Positions 55,946-64,000 of a stretch of 64,000 nt of DNA are shown one piece after another. Origin of the DNA: Arion vulgaris (Eukaryota > Mollusca > Gastropoda > Stylommatophora > Arionidae); NCBI GenBank assembly GCA_020796225.1, contig CM036760.1, positions 1,202,501 through 1,266,500 on the forward strand, given 5' to 3'. How positions within the stretch are numbered: the stretch's first letter is position 1; each line of letters starts with the position of its first letter. A model generated the notes under the pieces. That model did not search any database, was not told where the DNA came from, and saw only the letters and a program-made list of their open reading frames with translations. The position numbers and the translations under genes were made by a program.

Positions 55946-56845
55946 ATGTAACTTTATCTGAAAGTAGCAGTTGAAGAGAGTACTCAGTTTTAAACGTCTT
56001 GCGTAACTGATATCATGAAGAGAAAAATAGAAAAACAAAAAGAAAGATTGATACAAGATTACATAGATGAACAGGATCATGCCAGCTACAGAGGAAGGAC
56101 ATTTATAACAAATAAGGATGTAATTCTTAGTGGTAAAAGCTACGAAAAAACTAACCTTAATATTTCATGGGACTAAAATGTGTGTTGACCCTGTAGTTAA
56201 GCCATAACATTATACATAACACGTGGTTCTAACTGGGGGTGTTTTTTTATTCATACTTATTGAACCTGCTTCGTAAACGCCTGGTCCAGAATCTAATTAT
56301 ATAATCGAAATACATTTTTCCGATCGTAACGGTTCGCTTGTCGACACGGCCTTAAGTGGGTAGCAAATAAACAATGCGAAGCAATGGCAGCTGGCATTAT
56401 GGTCACATTATCCATCGTTTGCCGTTGGTCAAAGAAAATACGCGGTGCAACACCATATTCCTAAATATACCTCATGTTGAACAACAACAAAAAAGATGTA
56501 ACTGTGCTTCGGTGAACATGCAGACAATCAATTTAAAATGGTTTACCAATATTGCCTTTTGCCTGCAGGGTGCAATTAACTCTGGCGTACCATATCTTTT
56601 CATATGCATCAAATATGTTCTGGAGAGAGTTACAGTACAAAATTGAATCCGTATCGTAATATCTGTATTAGGACATAGCTGGCATATGGTTCTGTATCTC
56701 TGATCAAGCAATTTATAATCACACACAAAAATCAATTACATTTAGGTTTCGATATTACAGATCACGTGTTGTTGGGAAAATATTTGTGATGAATTGTGTA
56801 GAAGCTTCTAAGAACATTAGTTATAGAGTAATATATTGAATTCGG
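55946..56845. other. unclassified sequence with overlapping short frames
   Basis: 56374-56643 (plus) and 56735-56472 (minus) are open for about 90 codons each. The minus frame has a slightly protein-like composition (YLMHMKRYGTPELIAPCRQK) but no family I recognise. Confidence 0.4.
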
Positions 56846-56849
56846 ATTC

Positions 56850-57105
56850 CAGGAGACCAAGAGGTTAAAAAAATGCTGGCGCTGGATAGGACACACTTTG
56901 CGAAAATCTAAGGGGAATATAATAAGAAGGGTCTTTTCCTGGAACCAGCAGGGATAGTGAAAGAAGGAGAGGCCTAGAAATACATGGAGACGAGATTTGG
57001 AGGCAGATATCAACAATATAAAGAAGAGCTGCAGGAAATAGTTAGAGATAGGAAGATTTGGTATGAGTTGGTTGAGGGCCTATGCCCCAATCCGGGTTAA
57101 AAGAC
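56850..57105 (+). mobile_element. LINE group G, C-terminal fragment
   Basis: Across two frames the plus strand gives CWRWIGHTLRKSKGNIIRRV, FSWNQQG, RPRNTWRRDLEADINNIKKS and RKIWYELVEGLCPNPG-stop, the classic end of a LINE ORF2. At least two frameshifts/stops. The tail is a GA-rich simple sequence at 57102-57138. Confidence 0.8.
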
Positions 57106-57344
57106 AGAGAGAGAGAAAGAAATAGAGAGAAAGAGATAAATGTAGAATTCGAGTTCATCTATAAATGTGATATCAAGTAAAATGTGGTGTATAACAAAAC
57201 TGCAACATGTAAATATGTTGTATATGTTCTTTCTTTACTTATTCTATGTCTTCTCTATAAAACCACTTTTTAATCATTCTTTACGATTAGGTCATTCCTA
57301 TCACTATATGTCAGTACATTGTACATGCTGCTAGATTGTCTCCT

Positions 57345-57720
57345 TTTAGTTCAGTGAAAACTGAAAGCAAATGTAATAAAGCAGACCAACTTCTAGTGCA
57401 GATGGTATCAATACTCAACACGAAATACGTGTCAATAGACAAAAAAGTACTATGCAACACAATCTTGAGAGTAAAAGTAGCAAGAGAATTCATTCAGAGT
57501 CAGCACGTCAAATTCATTCAGAGTCAGCAAAAGAATTCATTCAGAGTCAGCAAAGGAATTCATTCAGAGTCAGCAAAAGAATTCATTCAGAGTCAGCAAG
57601 TCAAATTCATTCAGAGTCAGCAAGTCAAATTAATTCAGAGTCAGCAAGTCAAATTCATTCAGAGTCAGCAAGTCAAATGGTTCTGTCGTATAACAAGATT
57701 GCTTATGCATAGTATACACC
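57345..57720 (+). mobile_element. LINE group E fragment with internal minisatellite
   Basis: The plus strand encodes CNKADQLLVQMVSILNTKYV then SIDKKVLCNTIL, aligning with the CNKANQMIGQMAPIL part of the LINE at 19960-21480. After an expanded 24-27 bp repeat the LINE frame resumes with SQQVKWFCRITRLLMHS, aligning with KQQIKWFGHVSRLP. A segment between the two is deleted. Confidence 0.75.
57484..57684. repeat. 24-27 bp minisatellite, about 8 copies, derived from LINE E codons
   Basis: Unit AATTCATTCAGAGTCAGCAA plus GTCA. In the frame of the LINE each 24-bp copy encodes FIQSQQVK and the last copy runs straight into QQVKWFCRI of the LINE protein. Confidence 0.95.
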
Positions 57721-57734
57721 AGCAGGCATTCTAT

Positions 57735-57985
57735 CTATTCCTGTTTTGCCTTTCAGTGTCAGGTCGAAAAATAAGACATCTGGATCGAGCCTCTCTATGC
57801 GCCTTGTCTTTCTTTCTTTTCACCAATCCTGATTTGCCTCACAGCTTCAGGGTAAGAAGAGATTTCTAGAGCGGGCTTTTGTGTGCGCTTCCTAAACAGT
57901 GTTTTTCGTCGTCTCTGTTATCTCTTATGTCCACCTTTTGCGTGGCGGCCTTTTGCTTTGTATCCACTGTATCTAGCATGAATTA
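57735..57985 (-). mobile_element. LINE group E2, 3' end
   Basis: Read on the minus strand: a damaged GRPRKRWTSEITEATKET block, EAHTKARSRNLFLP-stop, then the 3' untranslated block shared with 405-512 and 1078-1228. This copy links that block to the LINE protein at 19960-21480, which ends AHIRARFRNLFLT. Confidence 0.8.
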
Positions 57986-58026
57986 AACTAAAGTAATCGG
58001 AAACCGTGGTAGAGGACAACCTTATA

Positions 58027-58280
58027 CAGGGTGTTCAAGATAATTGCAGCCCCATTGACAATTCGAAAGTTGCCAGGTACAAATTGAGGTGTGTTTATTT
58101 ACTATTTAAACCGGTTCTAGCTCGTCCTACGTCACATTTGTTCATCGCCACTTCCCGCACTACAATTACACACCGTCACACAACCTTGACCTATACTACG
58201 TCGTAACTGAACCTTCTCATTTCCATACATATATGCCAGATTAGCTCCATTCATAGGCTGCAATTATCTTGAACACCCTG
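58027..58280. mobile_element. mariner-like MITE
   Basis: 254 bp with perfect 25-bp terminal inverted repeats (58027-58051 and 58256-58280, tip CAGGGTGTTCAAGATAATTG) and TA on each side (58025-58026, 58281-58282), the target duplication of the Tc1/mariner superfamily. No transposase inside. The flanks (AGGACAACCTTA and TACAAGCACTGATATGAGGG) match a copy without the insertion at about 58374-58405. Confidence 0.92.
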
Positions 58281-58282
58281 TA

Positions 58283-59165
58283 CAAGCACTGATATGAGGG
58301 AATAACATGGACATGTCCGGAGTGCTATGATGATGGTCCTCATATAACAGATAACAGATACATACGAGGCAGAGGACAGCCATATACAACCACTGATCTG
58401 AGGGAATAACAGATACATAAACAACGGTATATACAAAGCGCGTAAGGGAAGCTTCTTCCGTGCCTTTCACCTCGACACTGCAAGGATTACAAGAGGGGCA
58501 AAATGAGATGAGAGTGTCTGATATCTGTACGCGATCTGTTCGGGCTAGCTCTCCATAGCTCTTTAAGTTATTTGCAGCTGGTGTATTCATTCGATATCCA
58601 TGTTACTAAATCGAGACAACCTTACAACATTGATGATGAAAGATCGCTCCGAATAACTCTCAAGATTCCACAGTTACTTTGGGACATATATCGTTTAAGT
58701 CTTCTCTTGTAAATAAAATCTTTCACTTGCTTTTGTTGTCATTTCAGAAATACAGAAACTTTAACCCCTGATAAAACGTGTCATGATCAATCAACTTGAT
58801 GCAAGTAACCAAGTAGCTGTTGAAGACACAGTACTTCCAGTTACCTGCAATTCTGATGCTCAGAGATGATTATAGGTCTGGTGTGCAAGAAAATATCATT
58901 CCAATTTTAAATGTGGGGAATACGGGGTACACGATTGCATATAAACTATGCTATGACTCGACTCCAAAACTTTGGCCAGGTAAATCATACATCTTGAATT
59001 TACCTGATTTCATGATGAAGTGATTTCAAGATCTTGTTTAGTTAGATGGAGTCATATAAGACCAATGCGAATACCACATTAATCACAAACGATATCTTCC
59101 ACAAGATAACCAGATATTTCATTAGCAAAAATCACCAAGTGGTACAGAGAGAGTATTTTCTTAAT
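58283..59165. other. unclassified sequence; contains a duplicated flank of the MITE
   Basis: 58374-58415 repeats the MITE flank. 58310-58330 (ACATGTCCGGAGTGCTATGA) resembles the CPEC-type retroelement C-terminus. The rest is not recognised. Confidence 0.45.
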
Positions 59166-59169
59166 TAAC

Positions 59170-59875
59170 CGAAGCCAAGTCTCCAGAGAAACTTGGATGT
59201 GACAGTGAATGAAAGTTAAATCTCTAGAGAAGCTTGGGTGTGACAGTGAATGAAAGTTAAATCTCTAGAGAAACTTGGATGTGACAGTGAATGAAAGTTA
59301 AATCTCTAGAGAAGCTTGGGTGTGACAGTGAATGAAAGTTAAATCTCTAGAGAAACTTGGATGTGACAGTGAATGAAAGTTAAATCTCCAGAGAAGCTTG
59401 GATGTGACAGTGAATGAAAGTTAAATCTCCAGAGAAGCTTGGGTGTGACAGTGAAAGAAAGTTAAGTCTCTAGAGAAGCTTGGGTGTGACAGTGAAAGAA
59501 AGTTAAGTCTCCAGAGAAGCTTGGGTGTGACAGTGAATGAAAGTTAAGTCCCCAGAGAAGCTTGGGTGTGACAATGAATGAAAGTTAAATCTCTAGAGAA
59601 GCTTGGGTGTGACAGTGAATGAAAGTTAAATCTCTAGAGAAGCTTGGGTGTGACAGTGAATGAAAGTTAAATCTCTAGAGAAGCTTGGGTGTGACAGTGA
59701 ATGAAAGTTAAGTCTCCAGAGAAGCGTGGGTGTGACAGTGAATGAAAGTTAAGTCTTCAGAGAAGCTTGGGTGTGACAGTGAATGAAAGTTAAGTCTTCA
59801 GAGAAGCTTGGGTGTGACAATGAATGAAAGTTAAGTCTTCAGAGAAGCTTGGGTGTGACAATGAATGAAAGTTAA
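59170..59875. repeat. 41-bp minisatellite, about 17 copies
   Basis: Unit TCTCCAGAGAAGCTTGGGTG and 21 more bases. Left copies have AAATCTCTAG, right copies AAGTCTTCAG; near the left end GGATGTGAC and GGGTGTGAC copies alternate. Confidence 0.97.
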
Positions 59876-60327
59876 GAACAGTAACATTGAAAATGGTAGA
59901 TACAATGCAATAAAGGGAAATAACAAAACAAATAGAAGTACACCATTTTAGACTAAGAAAACCAAATGATGAACTATATCAGTTGTACGCAATCAAATGA
60001 AATGTTACATTAGTACAGACAACTATAACATTTCATATGACCTAACAAGACAGAAATTAAAACCAGCAACAATACACGATACAAATGAAAGGACGAGTAA
60101 GAATTCACAGACTTGAGTAAAACATAATCTAAAATCTACAGCGTCAAGGCTAACTAAAACTATATGTAGAATCAAACAAAGAGGTTTAGGAAATAAAAAG
60201 ATGAAAGGAAATATACAGATGTATTTCTAAGAGAAGCAGAAGAATCTTCTATTCAAGGAAATATGAGCGAATTGGAAACACTAACATATTAACAGGGTAA
60301 TAAAAGCAATATTATGATTTTTAAGTA

Positions 60328-60500
60328 AAACACAATAGTAAAACACAATAGTAAAACACAATAGTAAAACACAATAGTAAAACACAATAGTAAAACACAA
60401 TAGTAAAACACAATAGTAAAACACAATAGTAAAACACAATAGTAAAACACAATAGTAAAACACAATAGTAAAACACAAGAGTAAAACACAAGAGTAAAAC
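60328..60500. repeat. 13-bp repeat, about 13 copies
   Basis: Unit AGTAAAACACAAT, with AAGAGTAAAACA variants at the 3' end leading into the LINE codons for KTKRWQEHL. It sits where the LINE protein has a VKDKxGK-type segment, so it may be an expansion of those codons. Confidence 0.95.
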
Positions 60501-60544
60501 AAAAGATGGCAAGAACATTTGAAAGAACTTTTAAATAGACCAAG

Positions 60545-60760
60545 TTCACAGGATCCGCCAGACATATAACCGGTAGAAAATAACCGGCTGTATATTAGCA
60601 GACATATAACCGGTAGAAAATAACCGGCTACATATTAGCAGACATATAACCGGTAGAAAATAACCGGCTGCATATTAGCAGACATATAACTGGTAGAAAA
60701 TAACCGGCTGTATATTAGCAGACATATAACCGGTAGAAAATAACCGGCTGTATATTAGTT
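60545..60760. repeat. 40-bp repeat, 5 copies, inside LINE C
   Basis: Unit GACATATAACCGGTAGAAAA and 20 more bases. The first copy continues the LINE codons (PPDI), and the last copy leads into NNRLYISCEISSE. A further 25-30 bp repeat (GGGACAGAAAGAAGCAAGAA) follows at 60805-60900. Confidence 0.95.
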
Positions 60761-61242
60761 GTGAAATATCAAGTGAATAACAAATACCGAAAACTTGAAC
60801 ATTTCAGAAAGAAGTAAGAACATCTGGGACAGAAAGAAGCAAGAACATCTGGGACAGAAAGAAGCATCTGAAGAAAAAAAACTCTGGGACAGAAAGAAGC
60901 AAACATCTAAAAAGCAAAATCTAAAAACGAAAAATACAACTAAGGAAAAGTTTTTAAACAAATTTAAAAATTTTTATTTGAAAAATAATTCACCAATTAT
61001 ATTGTTATCATTGTGTCAGAACAAATAATTCACCAATTATATTGTTATCTGTGTCAGAACAAATAATAAACATATTCATACTACAGAGAATAGAAGAAGA
61101 CAAAGACAAACAGTTGCAATTGGAACAGGTTGAATTCAGAAAAGGTAGAGTTTGTACAGACTAAATAAAAACAATGATAGTAGTAGAACAATTCTTATCT
61201 CTGATGTTTGTTGACATAAACGTTCTGCTCTAACCACAACAA

Positions 61243-61450
61243 TAGTCGTTGATGATGTTGAAAAGGGCTTCCCTCGGCCTCGTTGATGATGTTGAAAAGG
61301 GCTTCCCTCGGCTTCGTTGATGATGTTGAAAAGGGCTTCCCTCGGCTTCGTTGATGATGTTGAAAAGGGCTTCCCTCGGCTTCGTTGATGATGTTGAAAA
61401 GGGCTTCCCTCGGCTTCGTTGATGATGTTGAAAAGGGCTTCCCCCGGCTT
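61243..61450. repeat. 34-bp repeat, 6 copies, derived from reverse transcriptase motif A codons
   Basis: Unit CGTTGATGATGTTGAAAAGG plus GCTTCCCTCGGCTT. In one frame each copy reads VDDVEKGFPRL, corresponding to the FVDxEKAFDxL motif A of LINE reverse transcriptases, the catalytic aspartate region. LINE C coding precedes and follows the array. Confidence 0.95.
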
Positions 61451-62179
61451 AAAATGCTTTAATCAAGCACAGAACAAACAATTGAAACAAATCTTAGATT
61501 GGAATTCTTCACTTTATAATCTGCTGGTTAATTATGCTAAAGATGTGAAAGCATTATAAAGATAATTAGAAGAAGCTCATTAACGTTACAAGGAAACAAT
61601 CGAGATAATGAAATGTAGAAGTTGTTGTCAAAGATATCTGCCACAGACATCTGAAATAAAAACAAGAGCAGCAGCAGGGATGATTATTGTCATTATCTCA
61701 AATCATACTTGACCATCGATTAGATTATGGAAACAATAATAACAGACACGGACTAAGACTAGCAATCTTGAGGATCTAAGTTGTCGAACGATGAGTCTCT
61801 TCTTGTCCATAACCTTTTCCCGTACCCAAGATAGGATTAACATATTTGAGAAAATATCAAAGTAAGTGGGTTTACACAAAACAAAGATAAAGATTGTGAG
61901 AATAAATGCAATAAATAAAAGCACATGACACTAAGAGACACATCTCTACAGGATGAGAATTAATTTATTTACGTTGGCACTAACTTTGATAAGAATGGTT
62001 GGACACAGAATGATATCAACATGACAATAGAAAAGGCAAAAGAAGCTTTTAGTACGCTACAGAATATATTGAATTTTAAAAGCATGAAGTCTCAATAGTT
62101 CCGGATATTTGATTATAATGTTAGATCATTAGTTATGTACATCTCGTAAACACTGAAACAACAGCACAGACTACACATC

Positions 62180-62765
62180 ATCATCGTCATCATCATCGAG
62201 TAGCTTGTCCCTTCCGGAACTTGGCTCACATGATAGCAGTCCTGATCATTATTCTTTCCAAAATTATCTTCTCTAGGCACTCATGTCGTTTGATGCGTCC
62301 GAAATATTTAATTTTCCTTGTTTTTATTATTTTTAATATCCAATTCTCTTTAAGATCAAGCTGTTGCAGAACATAAGCATTTGTTCTTTTCTCTGTCCAT
62401 GATAATCTAAGTACTCTTCTGTAGCATTTGCAGTCAATACGCCAATCAATGTGCCATGTCTCACAACCATATGCTAACAAGGGAACAACGCAGACTCTTA
62501 AATGCTTGATTTTTGTTTTTATGTCAGTTCCCTTCCATAGGTTCGTTAGTTCTTATGTCAGTTCCCTTCCATAGGTTCGTTAGTTCTTATGTCAGTTCCC
62601 TTCCATAGGTTCGTTAGTTCTGTTAGTTTTTGCAAAGCAATGCTCAGCTTTCTTTTAATTTCTTGTATAGCATTCCCGTCATTTGTCAGCAATGTCCCAA
62701 GGTAGTCAAAGTTGTCAACTCTTTCTATTTTGCAAGCTACTACTGAATAAAAAATACAGATTTCC
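62180..62765 (-). mobile_element. LINE group B, 3' part of ORF
   Basis: Minus strand: KIERVDNFDYLGTLLTNDGN, AIQEIKRKLSIALQKLTELT, NLWKGTDIRT (amplified), LAYGCETWHIDWRID, CKCYRRVLRLSWTEKRTN, KIKYFGRIKRHECLEKIIL, ending near the GATGATGATGACGATG tail at 62178-62200. The final GRPRRRW block is deleted. Same family as 39895-40510. Confidence 0.85.
62515..62625. repeat. 34-bp repeat, 3 copies, inside LINE B codons
   Basis: Unit TTATGTCAGTTCCCTTCCAT plus AGGTTCGTTAGTTC. On the minus strand it encodes ELTNLWKGTDIRT; the copy at 39895-40510 has this segment once. Confidence 0.95.
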
Positions 62766-62857
62766 ATAAATCAGTAGCCAAACAGAATAGAAGGCATGAA
62801 ATGCTATAACAAAACTGCAAACAAGAATTCATGGGAAATAAAAGCATTGAGAGCCTA

Positions 62858-63180
62858 AGAAAATATGTTGACCGTTGGTAAGACACACAATAATAAGACA
62901 ATATGTTGACCGTTGGTAAGACACACAATAATAAGACTAGCAAATAGTACGATCAGAATAAGACAATATGTTGACCGTTGGTAAGACACACAATAATAAG
63001 ACAATATGTTGACCGTTGGTAAGACACACAATAATAAGACAATATGTTGACCGTTGGTAAGACACACAATAATAAGACAATATGTTGACCGTTGGTAAGA
63101 CACACAATAATAAGACAATATGTTGACCGTTGGTAAGACACACAATAATAAGACTAGCAATAGTATGATCAGAATAAGAC
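62858..63180. repeat. 38-bp minisatellite, about 8 copies, with flanking 20-bp echoes
   Basis: Unit AATATGTTGACCGTTGGTAA plus GACACACAATAATAAGAC. After the second and the last copies the same short tract (TAGCAAATAGTACGATCAGA-like) occurs, so a five-copy block is bracketed by the same sequence. Confidence 0.95.
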
Positions 63181-63184
63181 AATA

Positions 63185-63292
63185 ATCATGGAGAAGAAAG
63201 ATGGACAGTGGTACTGGTATCAAGCAGAAAGATGGACAGTGGCACTGGTATCAAGCAGAAAGATGGACAGTGGTACTGGTATCAAGCAGAAA
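63185..63292. repeat. 35-bp repeat, 3 copies
   Basis: Unit AGAAAGATGGACAGTGGTAC plus TGGTATCAAGC and a few more bases. Confidence 0.9.
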
Positions 63293-63354
63293 GAATTACT
63301 TCAATCAATGCAACGGGTTTTACCCCATATGAGTCGGTTCCTCTTCGTAGAAAT

Positions 63355-63855
63355 ATCACGATAAAGTCGTATAGATAGATAAAGTCGTATAGATAGATAA
63401 AGTCGTATAGATAGATAAAGTCGTATAGATAGATAAAGTCGTATAGATAGATAAAGTCGTATAGATAGATAAAGTCGTATAGATAGATAAAGTCGTATAG
63501 ATAGATAAAGTCGTATAGATAAAGTCGTATAGATAGATAAAGTCGTATAGATAAAGTCGTATAGATAGATAAAGTCGTATAGATAAAGTCGTATAGATAG
63601 ATAAAGTCGTATAGATAAAGTCGTATAGATAGATAAAATCGTATAGATAGATAAAGTCGTATAGATAAAGTCGTATAGATAGATAAAATCGTATAGATAG
63701 ATACAGTCGTATAGATAAAGTCGTATAGATAGATAAAGTCGTATAGATAGATACAGTCGTATAGATAAAGTCGTATAGATAGATAAAGTCGTATAGATAT
63801 AGTCGTATAGATAGATAAAGTCGTATAGATAGATAAAGTCGTATAGATATAGTCT
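63355..63855. repeat. 18-bp / 14-bp minisatellite, about 30 copies
   Basis: GATAGATAAAGTCGTATA (18 bp) and GATAAAGTCGTATA (14 bp) forms. The left part is pure 18-bp; to the right the two lengths alternate. An all-frame-open 188-codon run on the minus strand is an artefact. Confidence 0.97.
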
Positions 63856-63857
63856 AT

Positions 63858-63985
63858 TATCCACCATCTACTCCCCCATATCCACCATCTACTCCCACAT
63901 ATCCATCATCTACTCCCACATATCCACCATCTACTCCCACATATCCACCATCTACTCCCACATATCCACCATCTACTCCCCAATT
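63858..63985. repeat. 21-bp minisatellite, about 6 copies
   Basis: Unit CCACCATCTACTCCCACATA plus T; it reaches nearly to the window end. Confidence 0.95.
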
Positions 63986-64000
63986 ATCGATGATGTTGAG

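Larger units (their letters stand above)
59880..62150 (+). mobile_element. LINE group C, long decayed reverse transcriptase copy carrying several minisatellites
   Basis: Pieces of one LINE ORF2 occur in order on the plus strand: RWQEHLKELLNRPSSQDPPD (about 60506-60568), NNRLYISCEISSE (60735-60775), ILQRIEEDKDKQLQLEQVEF and RKGRVCTD (about 61078-61165), the motif A region VDVEKGFPRL (amplified, 61243-61450), FADD-region remnant SNLEDLSCRTMSLFLS (about 61762-61810), FSRTQDRINIFEKISKVSGF, VGTNFDKNGWTQNDINMTIE, KAKEAFSTLQNILNFKSMKS and FRIFDYNVRSLVMY (62105). The order and spacing fit a LINE reverse transcriptase. Stops, frameshifts and lost catalytic residues make it long dead. The start near 59880 is approximate. 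Confidence 0.7.

Noticed and set aside
54620..56080. Open frames of up to 486 codons on both strands
   Set aside because: They run through a 45-bp tandem array whose unit has no stop in several frames; the same region is open on both strands at once, and the variation between copies shows no coding constraint.
63301..63867. A 188-codon tyrosine/isoleucine-rich protein
   Set aside because: Translation of a 14/18-bp simple array.

Overview
This window looks like a repeat-dominated, gene-poor stretch of an animal nuclear genome. There is no operon structure, the sequence is AT-rich, LINE-type reverse transcriptase fragments lie on both strands, and tRNA-derived SINEs, piggyBac, hAT and mariner-like DNA transposons are present. 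The LINE protein fragments resemble the 'endonuclease-reverse transcriptase' proteins that are abundant in molluscs. A mollusc or other lophotrochozoan is therefore my best guess, but it is an inference and not proven by the sequence. I found no complete host protein gene, no rRNA and no intact tRNA gene. One weak candidate for a host terminal exon lies near 53086-53335.

About a third of the window (roughly 22 kb by adding my approximate spans) is short-period tandem repeat: more than 50 unrelated minisatellites, mostly with units of 30-56 bp. The largest are a 40-bp array (9637-12662), a 42-bp array (12750-13603), a 116-bp array (15214-16376 plus a degraded edge), a 47-bp array (44245-45580), a 33/34-bp array (46466-48112) and a 45-bp array (54666-55945). 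Long open frames across these arrays follow from unit lengths divisible by three and are not genes.

Most of the rest is transposon debris. For convenience I name the LINE groups by their own sequence: A (tail ATT; 1577-2163, 5081-5656, 48380-50465), B (tail GATGAT; 5662, 27115, 39895, 62180), C (one long decayed copy, 59880-62150), D (C-terminal C2H2-like finger; 7441-8600), E/E2 (E has a GATAA tail; 18230, 34012, 19960-21480 and several 3' ends), F (40681-41212) and G (14195, 56850). SINE groups 1 and 2 have different tRNA-like heads but share a central domain and 3' tail; groups 3 and 4 are less certain.

The most interesting architecture is 27474-30836, a Foldback-like inverted-repeat element. 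One arm holds a single copy of a 54-bp unit; the other has expanded the same unit to about 16 copies. That array was then split by an internally deleted piggyBac element with a perfect TTAA duplication. Two other arrays are also split by retroelements with visible target-site duplications (25156-25417 and 40681-41212). A mariner-like MITE at 58027-58280 has its empty-site relative about 100 bp downstream. A recurring pattern is that several minisatellites are expansions of LINE codons in place, one of them covering the catalytic motif A of a reverse transcriptase (61243-61450).
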